Shown here: positions 12,946-25,625 of the stretch, in pieces
How positions within the stretch are numbered: the stretch's first letter is position 1
Layout: every line of letters begins with the position of its first letter
Origin: Holothuria scabra
Taxonomy: Eukaryota > Echinodermata > Holothuroidea > Aspidochirotida > Holothuriidae
Direction: 5' to 3'
Assembly (NCBI GenBank): GCA_037179385.1
Contig: CM074179.1
Span: 36,357,905-36,421,904 of the forward strand
Length of the DNA: 64,000 nucleotides
Notes under the pieces: generated by a model
Databases searched by the model: none
What the model saw: the letters and a program-made list of their open reading frames with translations, nothing else
What the model was told of the DNA's origin: nothing
Made by a program: the position numbers and the translations under genes

Positions 12946-13639
12946 GAATGAAAATCTTGAGAGGTAAGCGATTACATCCGTTTCAGATGTTTTATTTTAA
13001 AGTTATTTTTCCTTTCTGAGTTTTCATTCGTTTAATTCCTTATGAAAAGAGTTTCGTGAAGAGGCATGATGAACAACACATAAAAAAAATGCATAATAGT
13101 CTCTGCGTCTATTGGCATCTGTACAAAGTAAGGTTTTGTATCCCTTGGGTACTTTCATTGCAAAGGAACTGATCACGTGTCAAGCATATCTCTAGATGAA
13201 AAATTGAGTCTCTGGAAAGGCACATTATCTATTTTTTCTGTCAACCCAAACTCCTAACTTACCCAACTTGGGGGACGGGGCGGGGGGGGGGGGCAATGGC
13301 AAATTCTGGGTGATCATATTCCCGGTTATGCAGCTCGCAGCGCCGCCACTGGCTGTATTAGGAATCTTTCATCCAAGATCTTATCTTCCAGGAATATACT
13401 TTAAAGGGAATTACATTGATGTCTCGGCCTTTATGTTGGAAGAGTTAAAGCGGTGACCGTCACGAAAATGACAGGGTATAGACAACTCCAGACTCTGATA
13501 AAAGTACTACGGCGACGTACGAATCATTCCCAGGTCAGATTCATGGTTACTACTTCAAGTGTACTTTCAAGTTCAATCTTTCAAACAAATCTGTATGTTA
13601 TATTGCACCTTACTCCTGTAAATTCGTTTTGAATGCAGT
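12946..13639. other. No gene seen
   Basis: Anonymous DNA with a G run near 13278-13292 and GCCGCCACTGG near 13349, another hAT-like terminal fragment. Nothing coding is supported. Confidence 0.45.
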
Positions 13640-13647
13640 AACCCTAG

Positions 13648-14766
13648 CAGTGGCGTAGCCAGGATTTTTTCACTAGGGGTCACTGGGGGGCACAGACTTT
13701 TTATAGGGGGCACAACATATAACTCAGGGATAACTATGGTGAGACTATCAGAACTACATTTTGTTGAGTCTGACTGACAGCCAGTGGCGGCTCGTGGTCT
13801 TTATACACGGAGGGGAAACTGGTTTCGGTGGGAATAAACCAACGGCGTCCAAGGAGCCATGGGAGCGCGAAGCGCTTCCACCTACGGTGAGGGGTCCAGG
13901 GGCCCGCCTTTGGGCCCCTGGTGGGGGTCCAGGGGGCGAAGCCTCCGGAAGCTCCGCGATATTTACAAAATTGGGGTTATAGAACGAAGCATTTCTCTGC
14001 CTTCACATGGCATTTAATAAGCATTAAACTGACTGCAAAGTTCACCATTATTTCATTGAATTTAGTCTTACAACTGGCTCGAGGTTCCCGTGGCTATGAC
14101 AAAGCATTCGTCTTTCTTTGAGATGAGGAAACATAAAAATTACACGTTGATTAAAATTTGGATTTTCTCATATGAACTTCTTTTCGATTGAAAGCATAGC
14201 TAAAGCGTTTAACCTATCATCATTCATACTTGGTGCACCAGCTGGGTGAAAACCTACGTGAAGACAATACAGACAGTATTTGAGACGTATGTGGTCCTAC
14301 GTTTGATTACCAATTTTTCTTCAAGACTCCTCTTTGAAAATGGACAAGTTTGTAAACTTTTGACAGTATTCATGTTGCATTCATGTCTCACATTGAGAGG
14401 GTTTTGGGAGCTAGATGAGACTTAACACACGAAGAGCCCCCGAGCACGATTGAGTGCACATGTATACCCAAGCTGCACTAAGCAATTTGACCTTACTCAC
14501 TGTGATTTTGTGAGACCGCAGCATAGTTTTCTACAAAGGATACACATGTGGCTGATTAACGCGTTCTTAGTTACCGGTGTATGCATACAGTGCCACAAAG
14601 CGAGACCAGGGAGGGCAAGTGAAAGGCTGCCCGTAGTTCGAAGAAATTGGCCAGTCATCTTTCATCATTTCAGCAGATAAAATGTAAGTGCGCATGCTCA
14701 CAACATGTTGAGCGGGCAGATTTCAATGGGATGGGGGGGGGGGACACCTGGGGGGCTACGCCACTG
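13648..14766. mobile_element. Complete non-autonomous hAT-type element with 8-bp TSD
   Basis: The 5' end is CAGTGGCGTAGCC and the 3' end is its exact reverse complement, GGCTACGCCACTG. The element is flanked on both sides by AACCCTAG (13640-13647 and 14767-14774), a perfect 8-bp target duplication as made by hAT transposases. Poly-G runs lie just inside both ends. The 1119-bp interior has no transposase frame, so the copy depends on another source of enzyme. Another terminus-like sequence lies inside it at about 13782. Confidence 0.85.
13782..13980 (+). mobile_element. Fragment with a second hAT-like terminus nested in the 13.6-14.8 kb element
   Basis: CAGTGGCGGCTCGTGG is a typical hAT-like start. 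It is followed by a GC-rich stretch with GGGGTCCAGGGGCC and GCGAAGC motifs. No matching 3' end was found, so either the inserted copy lost its far end or this is sequence native to the host element. Confidence 0.45.
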
Positions 14767-14774
14767 AACCCTAG

Positions 14775-15000
14775 CAACCCTGTAATAGATAAATATTGCT
14801 TTCTGTTAATATTATTTGAACAACAATGAAGGCAAACTTTGTTGGGTCAAAGTCAAATATAAAAACATTTGTTAATGGTGTAACCAGATAGTCAAAAGCA
14901 ATAACCTTATTGGTTTCGTTTTTGAAGAGTTCAAAGGTATCCTACTAATCACCAATAAACTAAAAATTTTCAAAGATCACGTTGTTAAAGAATAGGAAGG
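14775..15000 (+). repeat. Dispersed repeat, copy 2 (partner at 6545-6790)
   Basis: Same block order as copy 1, with scattered substitutions and small gaps. It starts just beyond the right target duplication of the hAT element, which therefore inserted next to this older repeat. Confidence 0.55.
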
Positions 15001-17602
15001 GTAGATGTGCACTGTTTAACAAAGTGTTTCTTCATTGACTCATTGACTGTTGCCATTGTTTTGTATTCTTTGTTAGAATTAGGGATTATGTTAGGGGGTT
15101 AGGGTTATTGTTCGCAAGTTAGGAAATTTCCTGTTTAACAGTGCGCATCGCCCCAATAGGAATGATTAGGTGACGTACTGAAGAACCATTTTTTTTTCCT
15201 TTTGCAACGGCCCGTTACTGTAGCATGATAGGTAGACCATGGTACAGCGTCCAAAAAGAGGCTTTAAATCTTGACTTTCGTAGCAACATCAAGGGGACTA
15301 CACAAAATTGTGATCAATTGGAAAAAAAAAATTGATCAAAGCTAGTAAAAAGAATGATTCCCACGTTCAAATGTTGCACATTAACGATTAATGAGACAAA
15401 ATGGCCGACACATTTCCATATACTTGTGTACAAAACAAAATAATTTGTCCTGTGTTCAAAGTAGACTAAAAAAATGGGTTTTGCAGATATGGATCATCAA
15501 GATGATCCTTTTCAAAACATTTGTACACTTTTCTTCCCGACAGATGTCATCTGGGGCAAAAATATAAAAAGGATAACTGAAATAGAGGGCACTGTCCAAA
15601 TAATCTATAAACAACCATAATGTAGTTTTAAATGCAGATAAACAATCATATCTCTCTATGACAAGCTCAGTTGTACATTCTGCCTTTGGGGAATTTGGTG
15701 GCAAGTTGCTCACTCAGCCACCTTGACCGTAATGACAAGACCACAACACCACCGCACCCCATAGCGACCCATAGTAAATAATAACAAACGATAAAATTTT
15801 TGGATTGACCGTAGTAAATGCTAGTTGAGCTTGCCTGGTCGTTCTTCAGTTCTCAAGCTGGATTGTTTTATTTCGCTGTCATGTGTAATTAATATGCTTC
15901 ACAATGTGTCATATATGAAGTACCATAATACATCATAGGTCCAGCCCACTTCCAAAAGCAAGTTTTTCCAAAGTGAACAGGGAAACCCTTCACAGATCCC
16001 CACCCAGATCAGCAATTACTCAAACCTTGTGTCCCCTCTACTTCAGCTTCCTTCACCCACCAGGTTGATTTAAGAATTTATGTTCATGGAAGTAACTGAA
16101 TCAACGCACATTAGTGTTACCCTAAATCAAATTTATCAATACTGTATGTGGAGGGGATGGGTCAACCAAAAAAAAAAAAAAAACATTTGACGTGCCCAGA
16201 GGCATGAGCGGTCATGCCCCTCCCCCAAATTAGAACATTTGTCCCCCAATCATCTCCCCAAACTAGATACACATATCCTGAGAGCTCAACTTTCACCCAG
16301 GGATGTAAAAACCCAAGCTACAAACAGGTCCCTATCAAGACAAGGCATTGAAGGGAGCTAAAACCTTTTCAGAGTCAAAATGTTGAAAGAGGCACATTTA
16401 CACATTAATATATTAACACATGTCAAAGTGTTTAAAGGTGGACAATTAAAAAGGGGCTACGGGTGTGGCTTCCAAGGCCTTCACACCCTGGGCCCCACAA
16501 GGGGCCTGAAACAGGCACTATACCTGCCCCTCAGATCTAGCCCTTTTCACTCAGTTTCTTCGTGTAAATTATATGCTCCAAACATTCTCTTTTGCCCTTA
16601 AACACTTTAAATGTCCTTGGGCCATCACTGAGAAGAGTTAGCAGTAGGTACAAATACAATGATGATGCCTGGAATCTGGATTCATGGAGGATGAGGATGC
16701 AGCAACAACTGTGGAACACTTGCAGCTTGGTTTGTCATATAAGATAGATTTACAAATATTCCGTAAGTGACTGGGGTTTAGTAATGTGCACCACAGCTCT
16801 TGATTACTAGTTCACCAATGCAAATGATTAACAAGAAAGAGTTTATTAGTTTTCTGGCATACTGAAATTTTTTTCCTGAAATGTATTTCATTTAAATAGT
16901 GATTTCTACAGAAGTGTTGAATTAAAAATCGCTGACTGTACTCTCATTGACACAGGCAACTACTAGAATAAGCCTATACATTAAAAATGCCTTGATTGGG
17001 AACTTGCTTCATGCAGACTTGCCTTGAGGCTAATAAACCATGCAAAATTATCAAAATGGCCAAACAGTACCAATTCTCTCCGGTCTATCATGTAGCTAAG
17101 GTTGAAATCTGTTGCCATCCTAAAATGGCACCTGCACAGGAAATTTTAGAAAAATCCCCTGGCAATTACAGAGGCTGAAACCTGAAAAGTGAGACAGACA
17201 TTTTCAGTGAGACAGACATTTTGCCCTCTACAGTATAACATAAGCTCTACCTTCACTTTGTGGGTTGAGCTAAAAATGCGTCGCATTTTAAACTGCTATC
17301 CACAAAAAGTTGGATAAGCATTAAAACCTCGTCCCATTTTTCTTTATGCTGTCGAAGGCATAGCCACATTTTTTTTTTTTAATTTCTTCACTAATATCAG
17401 TTCTTATCCCTTGGCTTCAAGGTGGAATGATTCATTGATTTACAAAAAAAAAAAAAAAAAAAAAAAAAAAAACGAACATGCAATGAAAGGAACATGTAAC
17501 AGGGTATAAAGGTACTCTGGTAAACACTTCTGATACAATTCTGATTAACATTACAGTTTTAAAACAGCAAGATACAGAGCAGCTGACAGTGGATAACCCC
17601 AC
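15001..17602. other. No gene seen
   Basis: Anonymous DNA with A runs near 15320 and 16168-16183, and an A30 run at about 17443-17472. Open frames at 15456-15713 (minus), 16380-16601 and 16996-17178 show no recognisable domain and no convincing splice pair. Confidence 0.45.
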
Positions 17603-17680
17603 TACATAGCCAAGTAGTTAGTTAGAGCATCCGACTTGTAGCCGTGAGGTCTGCCATAGTTCTGGAATTCGACTGGCCGA
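17603..17680 (+). repeat. Degenerate tRNA-like (SINE head) sequence
   Basis: TAGCCAAGTAGTTAGTTAGAG resembles a pol III A box region, and TTCTGGAATTCGACTGG resembles a damaged B box. Base pairing of the arms is poor, so this is not a working tRNA. It may be the head of a degraded SINE. Confidence 0.4.
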
Positions 17681-18134
17681 GGAGCGAAATTTGAAGGGAC
17701 ACCGCAACGGTTGAAACGTATACCTCTTTTTTGGAATTGAGGCCTATCTCGGCTTATGTATGTTCTTAACCTTCCTTGTACTCGTTATATACATACTAGG
17801 TCACTTAATGCTCAAAAAGGTTAGATCAATTTCAAAGGATGTTAAAATATATCTCACATCAAAAGTTAGGTTTCAAACATGTAGTAAAAAATCTATTTAT
17901 TACGTACAATACATTGTGGAACGAATAGTAACAATATGTTCTTTTCATTCCAAACAATGCTATCTTTTGAGGAAGTAAATTAAAGACACAGTGTTCACGT
18001 TAAAATTTGTCTCGTCAAAGGTTTGAGTCATTTAGTCCAATTTCAATTAAACTCGGTATTGGCTTCAGACAGTTAAAAAAATAATAGCTCTGTGTTGTTC
18101 TTCAATAATTCAGGAGAACGAATGCCAACGTTAA
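17681..18134. other. No gene seen
   Basis: Anonymous AT-rich DNA. Confidence 0.45.
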
Positions 18135-19043
18135 AGTGGGCATGACACGGCCACAAAAACTTTTGTGTACTTGCAAGATTCGATACAGTAATTTACAAAT
18201 ATCATCTCAAACCCCATTTAAAGCTGTACTATTCGGCATAAATGATATTTGAAGGAAAACGTTCCAAATACAATTTCGAAAAATGCAGCAACAGGTCACC
18301 TGACTTTTATGACGCAATTGGCGACACAAACCCCGCCCTATTTAAGAACGCGCATCCAGATGTGGAACTAATGTTACACTCGGGAAAGTTATCTTACCTT
18401 TAAAACCTCATTAAACCGGTTGCATCACAATACTCGTCCAACATACAGAGCGAAAGGCTCGGACCATGGTGGGGATTCGGAGCAAATCATTGGCCAATAT
18501 GTTCGCGTGAAAGAAAGACGCGGTTCAGGGGATATACAGAACAGCTATGAACATGTATGGAAAATCAACAACAAGCGCGTCCCCACTATGAGCGCGCTTT
18601 TACTGTATGAGCTGTTTGATGAAGGTGATATTGCGAATACTAAGCAGTCACCGTGCAATGTACAATTTACAATGTAGTCAGTGGCCACGCTCCCTGCTAT
18701 CGTAGCACGGCGTTTGCAATGGTGAGCACGCTAACACGCGTTACCATGCACATGATTCGATGATTGTGAGCTCCGTGGTACAGTGTTGCTAACCATGCCC
18801 ATCTCGATCCTAAGCTAAGGATTTCTATGACCGTGCAATGATGTCAACATCTTGAGACGCGCTCACATACGTTTTTTCGCTTTCGGATTTCAAATTGGCT
18901 GAGCCTGGCCTGTAATTGGGAATTCACAATGTCGTACTTCGGTATTTAAAGACATAATTTACTAGGGAAAACATTCACTTTATGTCAAGGTGTACCCAAA
19001 CAATATTTACCGAGAAACTTACTTTGGCCGTGTCATGCCCACT
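18135..19043. mobile_element. Non-autonomous TIR element, 0.9 kb
   Basis: The left end AGTGGGCATGACACGGCCA and the right end TGGCCGTGTCATGCCCACT are exact 19-bp inverted repeats 909 bp apart overall. TTAA precedes the left end but GTGA follows the right end, so no target duplication is visible and the superfamily is open. An interior open frame at 18420-18677 lacks recognisable transposase residues. Confidence 0.7.
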
Positions 19044-20043
19044 GTGAGGAAGTCAACGAACCGTAGTATACGCCATCCAGGATGGCACACCTCCCTGCGC
19101 CAACACTAAAACGCGCGATCCTACTACCTTAGTTTTTGCAAACTAGGTCATGCCGGCACGACTGCAGAGGTATTTTCTTTTGAGAAACCAAAGAACCCTA
19201 CTTTCCTAAGAGTCTGTTCTTTCCATGTTGGACATCATATAGAACACTTCATTCTTGTCTATGGTTTTCCTTTCAAGTTTGACTTTTGCCGATATTCTGT
19301 GACAAGCCCCTACAACTTTTTTTCAGTGTGAAGAATACGGTAGTGTAGTTTTGAAGGTTGCGAAGCGTACGATTTTTAAAAATAACCAAATGTTTTGTGC
19401 TGAATTTTAAGTGGGCGTTACCAAAGGCTTCGCCAGTCTGAGTGGCGGGGGGAGGGGGAGGTATTTTCAAAGGTGACTTCTTCTGGTGAAATTGACTGAG
19501 GCGTTTTTAACCCCGGCCTAGCCGACGAATCGCCAAGCTAAAGTCTGGGGAGACTGATTGTTCTTTCAAGCTATCTGTCTTTAATTTGCCATTGATTGGG
19601 TATAATTCAGTCCATTTTTTAGAGAAATCTTGCTAACTCCAGCGAATGCAACATTTTTTTTCATCAGTTCACAATGATTACAAATTTAAGTTCGTATAAA
19701 CATCATTCAATTTGCTGAAGACCATGGGCGGCGATCCTTCTTTGAAAGTGGGGGGGGGGGGGGTAATAGTTAGTGTCGTACTATCTTAGCGGAGCGCCAC
19801 CATTGCTTGGCAGGGACCGTAAAACATAATTTCTGCCAAAAATACGCACGAGATCACCGAAAGTGGCCCTTTCCGTGTTATGTAACGTGATATCATAGCA
19901 ACTGTCAGAAGCGTATTCATAAACAGGTAAAAAGGACTACCGTTAAAAGAATAAAAGAAAGGTGGGAGTGGGGGGCAAGTACCAAAATTTACCGAGTTTT
20001 TATTTCATCTTGAACGCCATATCTCTGGGGTCGTGACTGGGGC
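19044..20043. other. No gene seen; one repeat-end fragment
   Basis: At about 19727-19760 GGGCGGCGATCC is followed by a G14 run, and about 19790-19815 matches the GCGGAGCGCCACC phrase of the 12.6-kb repeat in reverse. This is a truncated end of the hAT-like family. The rest is anonymous. Confidence 0.45.
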
Positions 20044-20660
20044 GCGCGAAGCGTTATTCAGCAAAGTTTTGAAAATGTGGCACTTGTATTGGAGAAAAGT
20101 TTTCATTCTGGGTTCTCCATATAAGGAAAAGGGAAAAATTCGGGGTAACTAAAGAATCTACATATGTTATTGGCCATTTTGAGATTGCACAGCTACCAAA
20201 GATCGTCGTTGCTACACACTGCCATGTAAGACCTACAAATTGAGGCTGTACATCGACATTTCAAGGGTCAAGAGCTTATATTAGGAAAAATTTGAATTTA
20301 ATGATAGAAATTCATTAAAACAGCACTTTTTTGTCGATATCACATGATGATCTGATGATTTTGTCTTTTCCGGAGTTCGGAAAAGTTAAAGAAACTGATC
20401 TATGACGGAACGCGACTGCAAGAAGTTGATGAGAGTTTTTGCGCGCGAAGAGCGCGGACAGCCTTGCACATTTGAAACAAGTAATTTCATACATTGGGCT
20501 TTTATTGGAGAGAATTAGATGTTTCATTGAAGGAAAAGTTGGGAAAACCACACTATTGTTGACTGATGTCACAAATGGCAAATTTCCGAATTTTTCCCCA
20601 CATATAGAGCCATGGGACGGGGCAAACGCCCTTGGCCCCTGCAGGTTCGCCACCGTCTTT
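20044..20660 (+). repeat. 'GCGC' dispersed repeat, copy 1
   Basis: Shared with about 41105-41690 and 61385-61690: a GCGC-rich phrase, then CTTGTATTGGAGAAAA, TTCTGGGTT, GAAGAATCT-type phrases, CAAAGATCGT, and later ATTTTGTCTTTTCC(G/A)GAGTTCG. In this copy the GCGC phrase and the following TATTGGAGA phrase recur at about 20435-20510, so the unit is partly tandem with a period near 400 bp. It is non-coding and its class is unknown. Confidence 0.65.
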
Positions 20661-22811
20661 GAGTATCATTCATTCCTTTATATTGCATATCTTTCAGTAC
20701 CATAATATTTTTTACTTATTTCAAGTCTAGCCGGTGCATATCAGCATTTCAAGTTTCTTGTCGACACTCCTCGGGCTCTTTATAGTTGTATAATGAATAC
20801 GTTTGTATTTTTCAAAGGAAAAATCACAAAACCTCCATGGGAGGTCGTGCAAAACTGTCACTCGAGGCCACCTTCTTACGTTGCCTTCTATTTTTAAAGA
20901 AACGGTTTTATGCTACATTTTAAAGCGTGGATTTTGTAATCTTTTAGTTTTCCATTCTATTACAGAAGTTTTCATAATAGCATACTTAACTCTTTACATA
21001 GTTTCCGAATATGAAGGTTGGTTTTCATGTGGAGGATATAGTGCACAGTATCCCCCATCCAATTTCATGGGGGATATATCTCCCATCCCCCCAGAATCGC
21101 CGCCCATGCTGAGGATGACGGTAGTGTATGGGGACCGGAAACAGCAAGAGGTTTGTTGAAGTGTGATTGAGTTGAGTGAGTGATGTAGTCCAGCTGTCCT
21201 ACAGGAAGTAGGGCCGCTTCCGCTTCTCACGCGGAAAGCCCAAGTCGAGTCATACCAAGTTCTCTAAAAATTGGAATCTACTGTCGCTGGGCGCGATGCT
21301 CCGCATAAGCATTGGAGTAGGGTAAACAAGCCAGTGAGCCACTACTAGAAAAAAAATTCGAAGAGGAAGTTGCGATTTATCCCTTAAGTATCTCCCAAAA
21401 AAAAAAAATGAAACATCTAAGGGCGAAGTTCCTCGATCTACAGATTTTATTAGCTTTAATATAGGTGAGAGCACTGCATAGTCTATCATTTTGTTTGGAC
21501 AGTAACATCCATTATCGGTCCTGCTTGTCCAGTCTTTGTATTTAGGGTACCGGCACGTATTCGTTAGGATATGGATTCAAGAGTAAGTTTCTTGTTTGTG
21601 ATTTCCCAGGCTCTTATAATATCTAAATTACCTCAGGGTAAAATGATTTTTTTTTACATCTGTAATCAATTGTGATCAACTTCCACTTAGGATGTGACAA
21701 CTTGAACTCAGCAGGCAGTACGACAGTTGGCGTTTATCGCAGGGGATAGGGATATTTTCCACAAGAAATTCTTAATAAATGTTTTTGGTCCCATTGTCTA
21801 CTGTAACATAACATACAGGTAATATCGTATGTTTAGACATTTAGCACTGTTATCGTACTCCAGAGAATGACTCCTGAAACGCTTATGGTACTGTAATGTC
21901 GTATAAAAGCTTACTGCATTCCTCCGCCGGTGATTCGTCCGTTCTTTATCCGTTGAAGATAAAGAACGGTTATTGGGCCTTATCTTGGGACTAGGCACGG
22001 TCACCTGACCACAATGGACCAATAAGAGTTTGGGATTAATACCACGTATGAATGAACATAAAATATACACTAATTATACACTATTCTGTATGAGTAGTAT
22101 TCTTTGTAGGCCTACAAAGTGGCGTTTCCAAGGTGGAGGCATGGGGATACATAACACCCTGTCTCCCAGCTTTTGGCTGGACGCAAAAAAAAAATGATAG
22201 AAGAATGTCCAATGATGTAAATCCGGAACTTCTATGATACTAATAAAATACGAGCAGTCAGTCACTGGCTTTATTTTAAAGCATATTTATAACCCCTGAA
22301 GCAAGTGCTGAACACCCTACTTAGCCATACGATACGCTCTGTCGTGTTGTTTACTTCTGCCTTAACTGATTTTCATCGGTTTCTCCTCCTCTTTCACTGT
22401 TTTTTATGTTAAATAATGACGACCTCTCAGCCTCTCCGACTGCACCGCTGCATGAAAACTTTCGCTACGGAAAAGTTCCCCTTCTTACACTGTACATTGT
22501 AACGTTAAACTCAGTGCTACCATTCGACACACTGGCTAGCGGAGTGGGTCTTGCGAATATGTCTTCCTCGCAGAGCACGACACCCAGTAGTTGTACAACC
22601 ATTATATCCGTAGCAGCGTTACTTCCATGGTTTATACACTGCACTCATGGACCAGCTACGGGACCTACGGGAAGGTGCACGACGTGTAGCTGCAGCTAAT
22701 GCAGTAATGAGTAGCCCTAGATTGTTGTGTATTGAGAATAGCTTAGCCTGAGAGGCTTGGTGCAAGTTGAACCGTAACGGTAAGACCGAATCACATGTCA
22801 CTAGGTTTTCT

Positions 22812-22813
<2 letters not shown>
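20661..22813. other. No gene seen
   Basis: Anonymous DNA with scattered open frames (20803-21159, 21250-21489, 21798-22070, 22406-22699). None has a recognisable domain. A hairpin lies at 21939-21969. Confidence 0.45.
21939..21969. repeat. Perfect 12-bp hairpin
   Basis: CCGTTCTTTATC and GATAAAGAACGG are separated by seven bases. It could be the core of a worn palindromic MITE. No target duplication was found. Confidence 0.5.

Positions 22814-22859
<46 letters not shown>
22814..22859. repeat. (AT)n microsatellite
   Basis: About 23 uninterrupted AT dinucleotides. Confidence 0.98.
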
Positions 22860-22862
<3 letters not shown>

Positions 22863-23248
22863 CAGAGTTCATACAGTTAACTCGTAAACTTTTCTTGTAG
22901 TCATGGTATTTAATTTTGTTATTTTAATCTTATGCAATTACGATTATAGATCGACTCACTGTTGCTGTTTGAAGGTCAAGCATGCATATTTGTACAAACT
23001 AAGTTACGGTACCCGCAGGCCATTAGTTGTTGGCCATAAAAGGCTCAACAAAAGATATTGCCAGTCGGTCTGTTATGCCAAGATTGTAATGCGGAAAACT
23101 ACATTAAATGGAACAGAAATAGCCAAAGATGGGCTTTAGTGAAAAAAGGTGTACTACATGTTCATGTTAGAACCACCCATTACCCCAATCTTTTACATGG
23201 GTAATGAGGACTTGCACTGGTCGTATCTGCTCCTTCCGTATGATTCCA

Positions 23249-23249
<1 letters not shown>

Positions 23250-23290
<41 letters not shown>
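23250..23290. repeat. (CA)n microsatellite
   Basis: About 20 uninterrupted CA dinucleotides. Confidence 0.98.
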
Positions 23291-23293
<3 letters not shown>

Positions 23294-23578
23294 CGCAAAT
23301 GATGTCGTTTTAATAAAGTGGGGGTAGGCGGTTCACTATCTGACGTTACCAAGTCGGTGAAATGCTTTATTTTTCGGGAATAGCACCCATCATGTCAATA
23401 TATGCATGATTTAAACAAAAGCTTTAAATACCACTCTTTGGGAGGAATATGAGTCGTTCTCAAATTGACATTTAAGCGTTTTTTTCTAAACCAACCAGAC
23501 CGGTTTCTGTTCTTGGCTCTATACGGCAGAACATCATCAGTAGTGGCCTTTTCGCAATGGCGGGATTTGTCTTGAGAG

Positions 23579-24262
23579 TTATAATGCAGCTAAAAGTGCA
23601 TCTAACAAAATATCGTCGTACCTTTCCTCTGTTTCTTCCGACTCCTGGTCACGGGGAAACCGTGATTTAACAAACAAATCTTTTAGATTTGGTGCCCTTT
23701 TGTAGGCGATAATCGGATGATCGGGTAACAGGCGGGTAAGTTTGCGGGTCACCTGCAATTAGATTCCAATGCTTTAAAGCTTGCTTTAGGTGCCCTGTTT
23801 TGATGTGTGGGGTGAAGGTTGTTTTGAAAACGAGGGGTGGCGCTGTTTCATTTTTCTCAAGCGTGAGGAGGTTCGCTCTTTGTTTATAATCAATGCCCTT
23901 AATGGCTGAGGTAATCTCTTCAGGCAAATAGTTTCTAGCGAGAAGCTTCTCTATAAATGAGTTTCTTTTCTGTAGGAAATCGGTTTCGTTGCTGCATAAT
24001 CTAGCATATCTTAGCACTTCGCCTTTTTTAAAGCCTTTGAATGTGGCAAGTGGGTGTGCTGAGTTACGATCGAGGTATTGAAAAGTTTCAGTCGGCTTGG
24101 TGTAGACTTTAGTGTCGAGGAAGCCGCTTGACTGAAATTTTTCACCTTTAAAGACTTTAAGGTCTAGGTAAGTAACCTTGGTATCTGAGATTTCCATAGT
24201 GAATTTTAGAGAAGAATGAATTTTATTCATTTTAGCCACTAAACTCGAAAGTTCTTTTTAAC
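23579..24262 (-). pseudogene. Penelope-like element, C-terminal reverse transcriptase fragment
   Basis: The minus-strand frame at 23667-24239 reads like the region after the RT core of Penelope-like elements: TYLDLKVFKG, then FLDTKVYTKPTETFQYLDRN, SAHPLATFKGFKKGEVLRYA and RNYLPEEI. Penelope proteins normally continue to a GIY-YIG endonuclease. Here the frame shifts at about 23700-23720: a second frame continues with APNLKDLFVKSRFP, the usual next conserved motif, and stops at 23579-23581. No GIY-YIG motif follows, so this is either an endonuclease-lacking type or truncated. Upstream the frame meets stops near 24255, and no palm-domain motif is present. It is a dead fragment missing its N-terminal two-thirds. 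Confidence 0.82.
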
Positions 24263-25074
24263 TCCTGAATCCCCCATGGTTACGCTAATGTCGTAAGTTC
24301 CACAAAAGTTCATATCGCCTTCATCATCGCTCTTTAACCGCTGTTAAAAATTGTCCAATAATTGATTAAACGAAGGAAATGTTCGACAACGGGAGGGTCG
24401 GCTTAAGTCCTGCAAATCATATTCAATTACAGTTAACTTAATACTCTGCGCGAATCATGGTATGAAATTTACGAGAGAAATGTACCTTTAACTAATACGT
24501 TCTTCCAAAATAGTTATGGGTAAAAGGACACAATTGGTAGAAGGAATAATGCATTGTCAAATGAAAACCCTTTACATTAAGTTATCTGTTGATTATCGAA
24601 TTTGTACCAAAATCAAAGGGCATGGGTATCGTTTTGAGGGTTGGACGTGGGAGACATGCCTCTCCACTTTTTTGAGGGGAGGGGCTCTAACGCATTTGTG
24701 CACCCACTTTTTGTGCCATGAAATTTCCAAGCGAGGTAGCCAAGAGCTACATCACTGCATCGATATTCTCACAAAGATTTACACATTGCTGTTTATCAGT
24801 TCCAAGACAGTAAGTTTTTTACCAGCTCTTTCTATAGTTGCGAAAATTTTCCCGCATTTATCTTTAGATATATCTAGCTGTGACTCCCACCATTTCAAAC
24901 ATATTGGATGAATTCAACTTTAAATGTTCCCCAAAAAATGCAGTTCTCACTTTAGTGAAACACATTCAACCAGAATGCAAAAATGCAATGAGGTTTCGAT
25001 GATACATAACTGTTCTATTTCAAATAATGGCATCATGTACCATATCTTCTCACTTAAATGTTACCGTATTATGT
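24263..25074. other. No gene seen; one unassigned open frame
   Basis: An open frame at 24516-24911 (plus, 131 codons) is fairly long for this composition. It has no domain I recognise, scattered Cys and His without a regular spacing, and no clear splice sites. It is probably fortuitous. Confidence 0.4.
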
Positions 25075-25625
25075 CATGTTTAAAAATAGTTTTGTTACCC
25101 CAGATGACCTTTGAAATCCACCATCAGGAATAGGGACCATCTTCTCACCATAATGTACATCCACATTTCGTTTGTAAAAAATATTTAAGTTTCCAACTTT
25201 GAGATGTGTTTAACACCTAACACGGTTTGATACACATTTTGACCTCCAGTGAACCCAGATGAGCTTTGATTTCGATAAAAGCCATACATAGATAGATCTC
25301 AAACAGACAGACTGGCAGGCAGCTATCTTGAGATAGCGCATTAACAAAACTTTCAGACTTTGGCCCCTGGTGACCTCAGAAGACCTTTAACCAGCGACAA
25401 AAACATTAGGGACCATCTTCTGACCATAAGACATCCATATAACAAATATAAACTCTATCCAAGTTTCTTATCTTGAGATATCGTGTTAACGAGATAGTCC
25501 GACATTGACCCTGGTGACCACAGATGACCGTTGGCCTCCACCAAAAACAATAGAGGCCATCTTCTGACAATAAGACATTTACGCACCATATATGAACTCT
25601 ACCCAAATTTCCTTGACTGATTTGA
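25075..25625 (-). repeat. Satellite-related tandem block, reverse orientation
   Basis: Three to four degenerate units of about 150 bp contain CTGGTGACC(T/A)CAGA(A/T)GACC, CCACCAAAAACAATAG, GACCATCTTCTGACCATAAG, a TATGAACTCTA phrase and CTTGAGATATCGTGTTA. These are the reverse complement of the monomer at 48.8-53.6 kb, strongly diverged. Apparent open frames inside it are repeat sequence. Confidence 0.7.

Noticed and set aside
24516..24911. 131-codon open frame
   Set aside because: No motif, no splice support, and low-complexity neighbours.
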